14,641 nucleotides of DNA from an uncultured Lachnospiraceae bacterium (GTDB lineage Bacteria; Bacillota; Clostridia; Lachnospirales; Lachnospiraceae), in assembly GCA_947177465.1 (NCBI GenBank), contig CAMWUP010000020.1, forward strand, positions 1-14,641, written 5' to 3'. A program made the translations under genes and the position numbers. This document shows positions 1 to 5,908 of this stretch, in pieces. The notes under the pieces were generated by a model. The model was not told where the DNA came from. It did no database searches and worked only from the letters and a program-made list of their open reading frames with translations. Each line of letters begins with the position of its first letter. Position 1 is the first letter of the stretch.

Positions 1-321
1 GGATTTGCAGATTTTAAAAAGGCACAATATTTAAGGTGTATGTATGTGTGGGGGCATAGTTACGAATTTGACAATGACAATAACTGGGAACTGATAGAAG
101 AATTTTGTTCTTTTATGGGTGGCAGGGATGATATCTGGTATGCCACCAACATTGAGATTATTGATTATATGAAAGTATGCAGGGAGCTTCAGTTTGGCGC
201 GGCGGGAGATTTTGTATATAATCCGTCCGCAGCGGATGCATGGATAAGCGTGAATGAAAAAGTAATGCGAATCGGCGGCGGTTCGCTTGTAAGGCTTGCA
301 GAAGAAGGAGGATTACAATGA
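1..321 (+). CDS. Polysaccharide deacetylase family protein, C-terminal part (5' truncated by window)
   Basis: The reading frame is open from base 1, so the gene begins before the window; about 106 residues remain. The motif YVWGHSYEFD followed by NWELIEEFC and a GRDDIWYATNIEI segment is typical of the C-terminal part of clostridial carbohydrate esterase 4 (NodB-like) deacetylases. That family removes acetyl groups from amino sugars of cell wall or surface polysaccharides. The catalytic metal-binding motifs would lie upstream and cannot be seen, so activity cannot be judged. The last codons carry the Shine-Dalgarno sequence of the next gene, and the TGA stop overlaps the glpK ATG (ATGA at 318-321), which implies translational coupling. 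Family assignment is from recognition of the motif; the substrate is unknown. Confidence 0.75.
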   Translation, partial: GFADFKKAQYLRCMYVWGHSYEFDNDNNWELIEEFCSFMGGRDDIWYATNIEIIDYMKVCRELQFGAAGDFVYNPSAADAWISVNEKVMRIGGGSLVRLAEEGGLQ

Positions 322-1814
322 AAAAGTATGTCTTGGCACTGGATCAGGGAACGACAAGCTCCCGTTGTATTCTGTTTGACAAGAAAGGAAAAATCTGTTC
401 CATGGCACAAAAGGAGTTTGAGCAGATTTATCCGCATCCCGGCTGGGTGGAGCATAATCCCAGAGAAATATGGTCGTCGCAGCTTGCGGTCGCCATTGAA
501 GCGATGGCGATGGTGGGGGCAAAGCCGGAGGATATCAGCGGCATTGGCATCACCAACCAGCGTGAGACTACAATCGTATGGGATAAAGAAACCGGTGACC
601 CTGTATATAACGCTATTGTGTGGCAGTGCAGGCGGACAGCGGACATGATAGACGACCTGCTTGCAGCCGGACTGAAAGAGGTGGTAAAGGAAAAGACGGG
701 TCTGATACCGGACGCTTATTTCAGCGCTTCCAAAATTGCATGGATACTGGAAAATGTAGAGGGGGCAAGAGAGAAAGCGGAGGAAGGCAGACTTCTCTTC
801 GGAACAGTGGATACCTGGCTGATTTGGCATTTGACAAAGGGCAGGGTGCATGTGACGGATTACACCAATGCATCGCGGACCATGCTGTTTGACATTCATA
901 ATCTGTGCTGGGACAAAGAAATATTGGATTACTTTAAAATACCGGAGAATATGCTTCCGGAAGTAAAACCTTCCAGTTACATATATGGGTACACGGATAC
1001 CTCGGTGCTGGGCGGCGAAATTCCCATTGCGGGTGCAGCCGGAGACCAGCAGGCGGCGCTTTTCGGACAGTGTTGTTTTGAGCCCGGCGAAGTGAAAAAT
1101 ACATATGGAACGGGCTGTTTCCTTTTGATGAATACAGGCGAAAGGGCAATCCGGTCAGAAAGTGGGCTGATTACCACAATTGCCGCCGGCACGGGAGAGC
1201 ATGTGGAGTATGCGCTGGAGGGCAGTGTTTTTGTGGCGGGAGCAGCAATCCAGTGGCTTAGAGACGGGATGCGCATGATTAAAAGCGCGCCGCAGTCGGA
1301 GGAATATGCAACTGCCGTAGAGGAGACCGGCGGCGTCTATGTAGTCCCTGCTTTTGCCGGTCTGGGAGCGCCATATTGGAATCCTTATGCAAGAGGAACC
1401 ATAGTGGGGCTGACGCGGGGATGCAGCAAGGAGCATTTTATCAGAGCTACGCTGGAATCCATCGCGTATCAGACCGTGGATGTGCTTGAGGCGATGGAAA
1501 AGGATTCAGAGATTGACTTAAAGAGCCTTAAAGTGGACGGCGGCGCCAGTGCCAACAATTTCCTTATGCAGTTTGAGGCGGATATTCTGAATACGGAAGT
1601 GCGCCGTCCGGAGTGTATCGAGACGACTGCGCTGGGTGCAGCATATCTGGCTGGACTTGCTACAGGATATTTTAAGGATAAAGCAGAAATTTGTGAAAAC
1701 TGGCAGCTTGGAAGGAGCTTTACACCGCATATGGTAAATGAAAAAAGAAAAGCTCTGCTGCGGGGCTGGAAAAAAGCGGTGAAATGTGCGTTGGTATGGG
1801 CGGAAGAGGAGTAG
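318..1814 (+). CDS. glpK: Glycerol kinase
   Basis: A 498-residue cytoplasmic FGGY-family kinase that phosphorylates glycerol with ATP to sn-glycerol 3-phosphate; the length is normal. Visible motifs are the N-terminal phosphate loop LDQGTTSSR (residues 8-16), substrate residues R82-E83 in NQRETT, the FGGY signature around Y134-FSASKIAW, the catalytic base D243 in AGDQQAALFG, YGTGCF (263-268), GLGAPYW, and the C-terminal adenosine-site motif VDGGAS. The start is supported by AAGGAGGA at 303-310, inside the upstream gene. The segment before D243, which in enterococcal-type GlpK carries a histidine phosphorylated by HPr, reads TDTSVLGGEIPIAG with no histidine, so that regulation is probably absent. 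No glpF or glpD is adjacent. No terminator is visible before the next promoter. Confidence 0.97.
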   Translation: MKKYVLALDQGTTSSRCILFDKKGKICSMAQKEFEQIYPHPGWVEHNPREIWSSQLAVAIEAMAMVGAKPEDISGIGITNQRETTIVWDKETGDPVYNAIVWQCRRTADMIDDLLAAGLKEVVKEKTGLIPDAYFSASKIAWILENVEGAREKAEEGRLLFGTVDTWLIWHLTKGRVHVTDYTNASRTMLFDIHNLCWDKEILDYFKIPENMLPEVKPSSYIYGYTDTSVLGGEIPIAGAAGDQQAALFGQCCFEPGEVKNTYGTGCFLLMNTGERAIRSESGLITTIAAGTGEHVEYALEGSVFVAGAAIQWLRDGMRMIKSAPQSEEYATAVEETGGVYVVPAFAGLGAPYWNPYARGTIVGLTRGCSKEHFIRATLESIAYQTVDVLEAMEKDSEIDLKSLKVDGGASANNFLMQFEADILNTEVRRPECIETTALGAAYLAGLATGYFKDKAEICENWQLGRSFTPHMVNEKRKALLRGWKKAVKCALVWAEEE

Positions 1815-1823
1815 AAAACAAAC

Positions 1824-1852
1824 TTGACTTTCTGTGGTGGCAATGGTACCAT
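1824..1852 (+). promoter_or_regulatory. Sigma-A promoter of the PadR redox operon
   Basis: The -35 box TTGACT is at 1824-1829 and the -10 box TACCAT at 1847-1852, with a 17-bp spacer. It starts 10 bp after the glpK stop. The -10 box overlaps the left arm of the palindrome at 1849-1884, so a bound repressor would block initiation. Box assignment is by eye. Confidence 0.65.
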
Positions 1853-1884
1853 ATATCAAAACGATATATCGATTTGATATATGG
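1849..1884 (+). promoter_or_regulatory. 36-bp palindromic operator, probably two overlapping PadR sites
   Basis: The arms are CCATATATCAAA (1849-1860) and TTTGATATATGG (1873-1884), around the core CGATATATCG (1862-1871). The whole element is symmetric except one position pair (A1861/A1872). It also reads as two overlapping sites, each ATATATC-N5-GATATAT: 1851-1869 and 1864-1882, sharing ATATAT, with centres 13 bp apart. It covers the -10 box and start region of the operon that encodes a PadR repressor, and ends 7 bp before the first start codon. Autoregulation by the PadR at 3104-3649 is inferred from position and symmetry. Confidence 0.7.
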
Positions 1885-1891
1885 AGGGCTT

Positions 1892-2626
1892 ATGAAAAGA
1901 CAACAGATAAGAAAAATGGTTTTGTTTATTTCCTTTATGCTGTTTCCCGTAACAATGTGGTATTTTTCACCATATCTCATTATTGTGGCGATGGCGCAGC
2001 ATGTTTTAAACGGCAGCTTTTGGGTGTTTCTGGCAATGCTGGTACTGTCCATGTTTTGCGGGAGAGCGTTTTGCGGCTGGCTGTGTCCTTCCGGCGGATT
2101 GCAGGAATGTTCTGCTTACATCAGGGAGACGCCGGCAAAGCAGGGCTGGCGCAATTACATCAAATATGGAATTTGGACTGTCTGGATGCTGGCGGTTTTT
2201 GTGACATTTATTTTAGGGAAAAATGGTGTGACGGTGGACTTCTTTTTTATGACGGACCATGGAATATCCGTCACGGAAATTTATAACTATGTGATTTATT
2301 ATGGCGTGCTGTTTTTATTGTTTCTGCCGACGGTTATTCACGGGAAGCGGGCGGCATGCCATTACCTCTGCTGGATGGCGCCGTTCATGGTCATTGGCGG
2401 CTTTATCGGGAGAAAGCTGCATTTGCCGCAGCTTCATATCGAGGCTTGCAGAGATGCTTGTATTTCCTGTAAACAGTGCAATAAAGCCTGTCCCATGGGA
2501 CTACAGGTCGAAGAACTGGTAAAACAGGAGAAAAATGCCTCCTGTTCGGAATGCATCCAATGCGGCGCATGTATTGATAATTGTCCCAAACATGTATTAA
2601 AGTATGCTATAAAATGGAGAAAGTGA
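1892..2626 (+). CDS. NapH/MauN-type 4Fe-4S membrane ferredoxin
   Basis: A 244-residue integral membrane iron-sulfur protein, probably passing electrons between the membrane and a soluble carrier. Residues 10-35, 42-57, 92-110 and 133-150 are hydrophobic membrane segments. The NapH-type cysteine motif FCGRAFCGWLCP (C56, C61, C65) and a second pair C156/C160 (ACHYLCW) follow the family pattern. The C-terminus has two classic 4Fe-4S motifs CX2CX2CX3CP: C190/C193/C196/C200 and C221/C224/C227/C231. The ATG at 1892 is chosen over an in-frame ATG at 1784 because the latter lies inside glpK and upstream of the promoter, whereas 1892 has GGAGG just upstream. It is the first gene of the operon; the flavodoxin starts 2 nt after its stop. 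The electron donor and acceptor are unknown. Confidence 0.85.
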   Translation: MKRQQIRKMVLFISFMLFPVTMWYFSPYLIIVAMAQHVLNGSFWVFLAMLVLSMFCGRAFCGWLCPSGGLQECSAYIRETPAKQGWRNYIKYGIWTVWMLAVFVTFILGKNGVTVDFFFMTDHGISVTEIYNYVIYYGVLFLLFLPTVIHGKRAACHYLCWMAPFMVIGGFIGRKLHLPQLHIEACRDACISCKQCNKACPMGLQVEELVKQEKNASCSECIQCGACIDNCPKHVLKYAIKWRK

Positions 2627-2628
2627 CA

Positions 2629-3114
2629 ATGAAAAAAAGAGTGGTGGTCTATTATTCTTTTGAGGGGAATACCAAAAGGGCGGCGGAGCAGCTTGCAGAA
2701 AAGCTGGGGGCGGATATCGTGGAGCTGCGGACGGTAAAGGAAATTCCTCGAAAAGGCATCAGAAAATTTTTTGTGGGAGGAGGACAGGCGCTTTTTAAGA
2801 AATGTCCGCCGCTTTGGAACATGGAGAGCGATATGGGCAAATATGAAGAAATTATCTTGGGAACCCCCATATGGGCGGGAAAATGTGCGCCCGCCATCAA
2901 CAGTTTTCTGAAAGCGTACCCTGTAGAGGAAAAAGTGGCGGCTGTTTTTACCAGCAGCGGCGGAGGAGACAACAAAAGCTGCATGAAGGATTTTTCCCGA
3001 AGGTTTTCTGCGCTCAAGTATTCGGCAGCACTGTGCGACAGCAGGAATCCGGCATCCAAAGATAACGAGATGTATATACAAAGACTTGCAGAGGATATTA
3101 TGCATGGCGAATGA
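2629..3114 (+). CDS. Flavodoxin family protein
   Basis: A 161-residue single-domain flavodoxin, expected to bind FMN and carry electrons in the cytoplasm. The phosphate-binding loop is SFEGNT (residues 10-15) after the beta strand VVVYY. LGTPIWAGKCAPAINSFL (78-94) and FTSSGGGDN (108-115) match the other two FMN-contact loops of the family. The start at 2629 is preferred over the in-frame ATG at 2614 because GGAG at 2617-2620 is 8 nt upstream and the protein then begins right at the first strand. It lies 2 nt after the ferredoxin gene and overlaps padR by 11 bp, so the three genes are surely one operon. Pairing with a membrane ferredoxin suggests electron transfer between the two, which is inference. 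Confidence 0.87.
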   Translation: MKKRVVVYYSFEGNTKRAAEQLAEKLGADIVELRTVKEIPRKGIRKFFVGGGQALFKKCPPLWNMESDMGKYEEIILGTPIWAGKCAPAINSFLKAYPVEEKVAAVFTSSGGGDNKSCMKDFSRRFSALKYSAALCDSRNPASKDNEMYIQRLAEDIMHGE

Positions 3115-3649
3115 GCGGAAAATCGATATGGTCATACTCGGTCTTTTGAGCCATGAACCGCTGACTGGATATGATATCAAAAAAAGAATCGACGGGGCAA
3201 TCCGATTTTTCTGGAAGGGCAGCTTTGGCAGTATCTACCCTGCACTCAACACGATGGAAACGGCTGGACTGGTGACAAAAGAGAGCAGCTCTGAAAGCGG
3301 CAGGGAAAAAATTGTCTATGCAATCACACCTTCCGGCACGGCGGCGCTGACGGCGTGGCTTCAGGATTCGCAGGCGAAGAATGAATTGAAGTACGAAACG
3401 CTTCTAAAGCTTTTTTTTGGCGGCGCTGTTGATAAGCAGACTACCATTCATACAATTGAGATGTTTGAACAGAATGTGCGGCAGGAACTGGAGCTCTTGA
3501 AGCGCTATGAGCAGAATTTGGCAAGAGTACTGGAGCAGCAGGACCATGTCTATTATTATCTCACAGTGACCTTTGGCATCGAGACTTATGAGGGATATTT
3601 GCGGTGGTGCGAGAAGGCGAAGGGTGTGCTGTTAGGGAATTTACCCTAA
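3104..3649 (+). CDS. PadR family transcriptional repressor
   Basis: A 181-residue regulator with an N-terminal winged helix (about residues 8-80: MVILGLLSHEPLTGYDIKKR, then FGSIYPALNTMETAGLV and the wing region GREKIVYAITPSG) and a C-terminal helical dimerisation domain (about 92-175), the standard two-domain PadR layout of this length. The start at 3104 (MANERK) is set by AGAGGA at 3090-3095; it overlaps the flavodoxin end. As last gene of the operon it probably represses the operon through the palindrome at 1849-1884. The ligand or redox signal is unknown. The TAA stop at 3647-3649 overlaps the stop of the convergent XRE gene. Confidence 0.93.
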   Translation: MANERKIDMVILGLLSHEPLTGYDIKKRIDGAIRFFWKGSFGSIYPALNTMETAGLVTKESSSESGREKIVYAITPSGTAALTAWLQDSQAKNELKYETLLKLFFGGAVDKQTTIHTIEMFEQNVRQELELLKRYEQNLARVLEQQDHVYYYLTVTFGIETYEGYLRWCEKAKGVLLGNLP

Positions 3650-3650
3650 C
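3631..3650. repeat. Hairpin across two overlapping convergent stop codons
   Basis: GTTAGGG (3631-3637), loop AATTTA, CCCTAAC (3644-3650) form a perfect 7-bp inverted repeat. It contains the padR stop (3647-3649) and the XRE stop (3641-3643, minus strand). No T-tract follows on either strand, so it is not a canonical intrinsic terminator, but it may slow or stop both converging transcripts. Confidence 0.5.
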
Positions 3651-4216
3651 AGCCACGCCAGTACCAGACAGACAATGAGGGTTATCAACCCGCTGCCAAC
3701 AGCCAATAAAAATTGTTGGTAGGGGCGCTTTCCTATCTCCTGCTGTTGGGTGAGTTCATCCAGCCGTCTGCCCTCCGAAAATGCCACGATTTCTTTGTAG
3801 GTGTGAATATGATTATCCTTTTTAATCCGTTCTACCTTAATGCAGAAAAATATCGTGATTCCGAACAATATGCCCCATGGAATAATGGCGTAAACATGCA
3901 GCCATAATGCAAGAGGTACTGCGGACACCATTGTCACCGCCAAAAGAATGCCAAAAACGGCGCTGTAATGGTTCAGCTTTTTTATTTCTGTTTCTTTGAT
4001 TTCTTCTTTCATGATTTCAACATCTCCTTTTATGAGTTGGTCAAGAGATACGTTGAATAACGTGCTGAGAAGCAGCAGGCTGTGAATGTCCGGATAATTT
4101 TTTCCGGTTTCCCAGTTTGAAATAGTTTGTCTTGACACATAAATTTTTTCTGCCAGTTCTTCTTGGGAAAGTTTCATATCATTTCTATATTTCTTGATTT
4201 GCGTGCCAGCTTCCAA
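3641..4216 (-). CDS. XRE-family regulator with C-terminal membrane segments
   Basis: A 191-residue protein. Residues 5-62 are a Cro/C1-type helix-turn-helix (LSQEELAEKIYVSRQTISNWETG). A basic/acidic linker follows, then hydrophobic segments at about 84-103, 106-127 and 168-190, so the DNA-binding domain is probably tethered to the inner face of the membrane. Such XRE-membrane proteins are common in Firmicutes and usually of unknown signal. The TTG at 4216 is chosen as start because AGGAGG lies 8 nt upstream and the HTH begins immediately; the next in-frame ATG upstream (4267) has no such site. It ends in a 9-bp overlap with padR. It shares the intergenic region 4217-4495 with the divergently oriented tetR operon. 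Confidence 0.85.
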   Translation of the reverse strand: MEAGTQIKKYRNDMKLSQEELAEKIYVSRQTISNWETGKNYPDIHSLLLLSTLFNVSLDQLIKGDVEIMKEEIKETEIKKLNHYSAVFGILLAVTMVSAVPLALWLHVYAIIPWGILFGITIFFCIKVERIKKDNHIHTYKEIVAFSEGRRLDELTQQQEIGKRPYQQFLLAVGSGLITLIVCLVLAWLLG

Positions 4217-4300
4217 TTTGTACACCTCCTTTTGCCTGAATTGATACCCTTGAACCACCGTAAGCATATCATACGGCGGGCAGAGACGCCGCCAAAAGCG

Positions 4301-4330
4301 TTTGACATTGCCCTAAAGATATGTGTCAAA
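4301..4330. repeat. Inverted repeat TTTGACA-N16-TGTCAAA upstream of the XRE gene
   Basis: A perfect 7-bp inverted repeat (4301-4307 and 4324-4330) lies 85 bp upstream of the XRE start. The spacing resembles a two-half-site operator. Each arm also resembles a -35 box, but no convincing -10 lies at the right distance on either strand. A TATAAT on the minus strand (4362-4357) could be the XRE -10 element, which would place this repeat in the early leader; no good -35 accompanies it. Function is a guess. Confidence 0.35.
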
Positions 4331-4403
4331 GGTATTTTGCATGGATTATTTTATCTATTATAGTACAATGGTCGGTTCCGAAAGTCGATGAGTAATTTTT
4401 TGT

Positions 4404-4432
4404 TTGACAATATCATTCGCATGGCATATAAT
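4404..4432 (+). promoter_or_regulatory. Consensus sigma-A promoter of the tetR-ABC operon
   Basis: TTGACA (4404-4409), exactly 17 bp, then TATAAT (4427-4432): both boxes match the sigma-A consensus perfectly. Expected start is near 4439, about 57 nt before the tetR ATG. A promoter this strong in front of a regulator gene suggests it is normally repressed. Confidence 0.85.
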
Positions 4433-4467
4433 AAAACATGCGTTGCAAAACAAATGTTTCAAATGAT

Positions 4468-4481
4468 TCACACGTGTAAAA
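4468..4481. promoter_or_regulatory. Candidate TetR operator
   Basis: The element centres on the perfect palindrome ACACGTGT (4470-4477) and extends to 12 of 14 symmetric positions. It lies in the leader between the promoter and the tetR start, a usual place for an autoregulatory TetR site. Assignment rests only on symmetry and position. Confidence 0.35.
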
Positions 4482-4495
4482 ATGAGAGGTGAAAG

Positions 4496-5086
4496 ATGCC
4501 GCCAAAAGCAAAATTTACAAAAGAAGAGATTATTGCCGCAGCACTTCAGATTGTGCGGGAGAGCGGGCTGGAAGCTGTCACGGCGCGGGAACTGGGGGCA
4601 AGACTCGGAAGCTCTGCAAGACCTATTTTTACGGTATTTGACAATATGGAAGAGGTGCTTGCAGGCGTCGAGGATATGGCGAGAGAGCTTTACCGGCAGT
4701 ATGTAGAGAGAGGGCTGACGCAGACGCCTGCTTTTCGCGGCGTTGGTCTGGCATATATACAGTTCGCAATACAGGAGCCTAAGCTGTTTCAGCTTTTGTT
4801 TATGAGCGAGAAGAGTGGGGCGAATGACGTTGCCCATGTTCTGGCGCTGATTGACCGGAATTATGAGGTGATTCTGAAATCCGTGCAGGAACCGTATGGG
4901 CTTAGCAGAGAGACAGCAGACAGACTTTACCGGCATCTCTGGATATATTCCCATGGTATTGCGGCGTTGTGTGCAACAGAGGTCTGCCATTTTACACAGC
5001 AGGATATCGGGGAAATGCTGACTGAGGTATTTACAGGGCTGTTCATGAAGATAAAGAGGGAGGAAAAAGATGATTCGGGTAAATAA
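4496..5086 (+). CDS. TetR/AcrR family transcriptional regulator
   Basis: A 196-residue regulator of normal TetR size. The N-terminal helix-turn-helix spans about residues 10-55 (KEEIIAAALQIVRESGLEAV, then TARELGARLGSSARPIFTVF). The C-terminal helical ligand-binding region carries a segment like the WHG family of TetR C-terminal domains (YRHLWIYSHGIAAL near residue 145). The start is supported by AGAGGTG at 4485-4491. It overlaps the ABC ATPase gene by 17 bp, so the regulator is translated with the exporter it presumably controls. The inducer is unknown. Confidence 0.92.
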   Translation: MPPKAKFTKEEIIAAALQIVRESGLEAVTARELGARLGSSARPIFTVFDNMEEVLAGVEDMARELYRQYVERGLTQTPAFRGVGLAYIQFAIQEPKLFQLLFMSEKSGANDVAHVLALIDRNYEVILKSVQEPYGLSRETADRLYRHLWIYSHGIAALCATEVCHFTQQDIGEMLTEVFTGLFMKIKREEKDDSGK

Positions 5087-5762
5087 TATTACAAAATCCT
5101 TTGGGAATAAGGAGAATAAGACTGAGGTGCTGAAGGGGATTTCCCTGACGGTGGCTGAAGGGGATTTTGTTGTGATTTTAGGAGCTTCCGGCTCAGGAAA
5201 ATCTACGCTGTTAAATGTGATGTCAGGGCTGGAAAAGCCTGACACGGGCGAGGTTTTGTATGATGACAAAGATATCGCGAAGCTTTCAGATGCGGAGCTG
5301 ACAGAATTTAGAAAGGAAACGGTTGGTTTTATTTTTCAGCAATACTATTTGCTGCCGCATTTGAATGTGGATAAAAATGTGAAGCTGGGAGCGGATTTGG
5401 CAGGCAGCAGGGATTATAAAAAAATGCTGGATGCGGTCGGGCTTGGTGAGAAACTGCATAAGTACCCCCATGAGTTAAGCGGCGGTGAGCAGCAGCGGGT
5501 TTCGGTTGCAAGGGCGCTTGCAAAGAACCCCAAGGTTCTGTTTCTGGATGAGCCTACAGGCGCTTTGGATGAAGCGACAGGGCGGATGGTGCTGGATTAC
5601 ATAAGCAGTCTTCAGAAGGAGTATCATTTTACGATTGTCTGCGTGACGCATAATCTGAACATTGCGGAGATGGCGGGCACGGTCATCAGAATGAACAGCG
5701 GTAAGGTGGTAGAAATCTGTGAAAATAAGCAGCGGAAAACAGCATATGAAATCGGCTGGTAA
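5070..5762 (+). CDS. ABC transporter ATP-binding protein (MacB/LolD-like)
   Basis: A 230-residue nucleotide-binding subunit that would power the FtsX-type permease encoded downstream. All motifs are intact: Walker A GASGSGKST (38-46), Q-loop FQQY (Q90), signature LSGGEQQR (136-143), Walker B VLFLDEPTGALD (156-167) with catalytic E161, and the H-loop VTHN (H194). PTGALD and the FQQYYLLPHL segment are typical of the MacB/LolD/FtsE group that pairs with FtsX-like permeases. The RBS GGGAGGA lies in the end of tetR. The substrate cannot be inferred; peptide, antibiotic or lipoprotein handling are the family options. Confidence 0.95.
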   Translation: MIRVNNITKSFGNKENKTEVLKGISLTVAEGDFVVILGASGSGKSTLLNVMSGLEKPDTGEVLYDDKDIAKLSDAELTEFRKETVGFIFQQYYLLPHLNVDKNVKLGADLAGSRDYKKMLDAVGLGEKLHKYPHELSGGEQQRVSVARALAKNPKVLFLDEPTGALDEATGRMVLDYISSLQKEYHFTIVCVTHNLNIAEMAGTVIRMNSGKVVEICENKQRKTAYEIGW

Positions 5763-5771
5763 AGGGGAATA

Positions 5772-5808
5772 GTGTAAAAAATCACACTGATGTGCTTGTT
5801 TTTTACAC
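5772..5808. repeat. 10-bp inverted repeat after the ABC ATPase gene
   Basis: GTGTAAAAAA (5772-5781) pairs perfectly with TTTTTTACAC (5799-5808), with an inner CACA/TGTG pair (5783-5786 and 5791-5794). It starts 10 nt after the ATPase stop. It is AT-rich, and the T-run is inside the stem rather than after it, so it is not a standard terminator; it may be a processing or attenuation hairpin, or an operator. Confidence 0.5.
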
Positions 5809-5810
5809 GC

Positions 5811-5893
5811 AAATTTGTGTTGGAGCGTTACAAATTTGAATCGCAGACCGAAATCCGATATTTCGGGCGCGTCGCCTGCGCAAAAAGCGCTCC
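5811..5893 (+). other. Nested inverted repeats: possible structured leader of the permease gene
   Basis: Pairing sets seen by eye: AAATTTG (5811-5817) with CAAATTT (5831-5837); GGAGCG (5822-5827) with CGCTCC (5888-5893); CGCAG (5842-5846) with CTGCG (5876-5880); CCGAAAT (5848-5854) with ATTTCGG (5860-5866); GCGC (5878-5881) with GCGC (5887-5890). The second, third and fourth are properly nested and could form together; the first and fifth conflict with them and could be alternatives. The outer helix ends 3 nt before the permease Shine-Dalgarno. Together with the hairpin at 5772-5808 this fills the ATPase-permease gap. It may be an RNA element controlling permease synthesis or a small inserted repeat; no known riboswitch class is recognised. 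Confidence 0.4.
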
Positions 5894-5908
5894 GGCAAGG
5901 AGGAAGCT

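Noticed and set aside
189..899. 236-codon minus-strand open frame opposite glpK
   Set aside because: It lies antisense to the end of the deacetylase and the conserved first 190 codons of glpK, has no recognisable domain, and its composition is that of a shadow frame.
2434..3180. 248-codon minus-strand open frame across the ferredoxin, flavodoxin and padR genes
   Set aside because: It is antisense to three genes with intact motifs; the translation has no family signature.
4358..5269. 303-codon minus-strand open frame opposite tetR and the ABC ATPase
   Set aside because: It is antisense to well-supported coding sequence; its length reflects codon bias of the opposite strand.
4474..5808. Shared GTGTAAAAA motif near the tetR leader and in both arms of the 5772-5808 repeat, as a common TetR site
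   Set aside because: The same 9-mer also occurs at 14083-14091 before dnaK, so it is likely a chance feature of AT-rich spacers.
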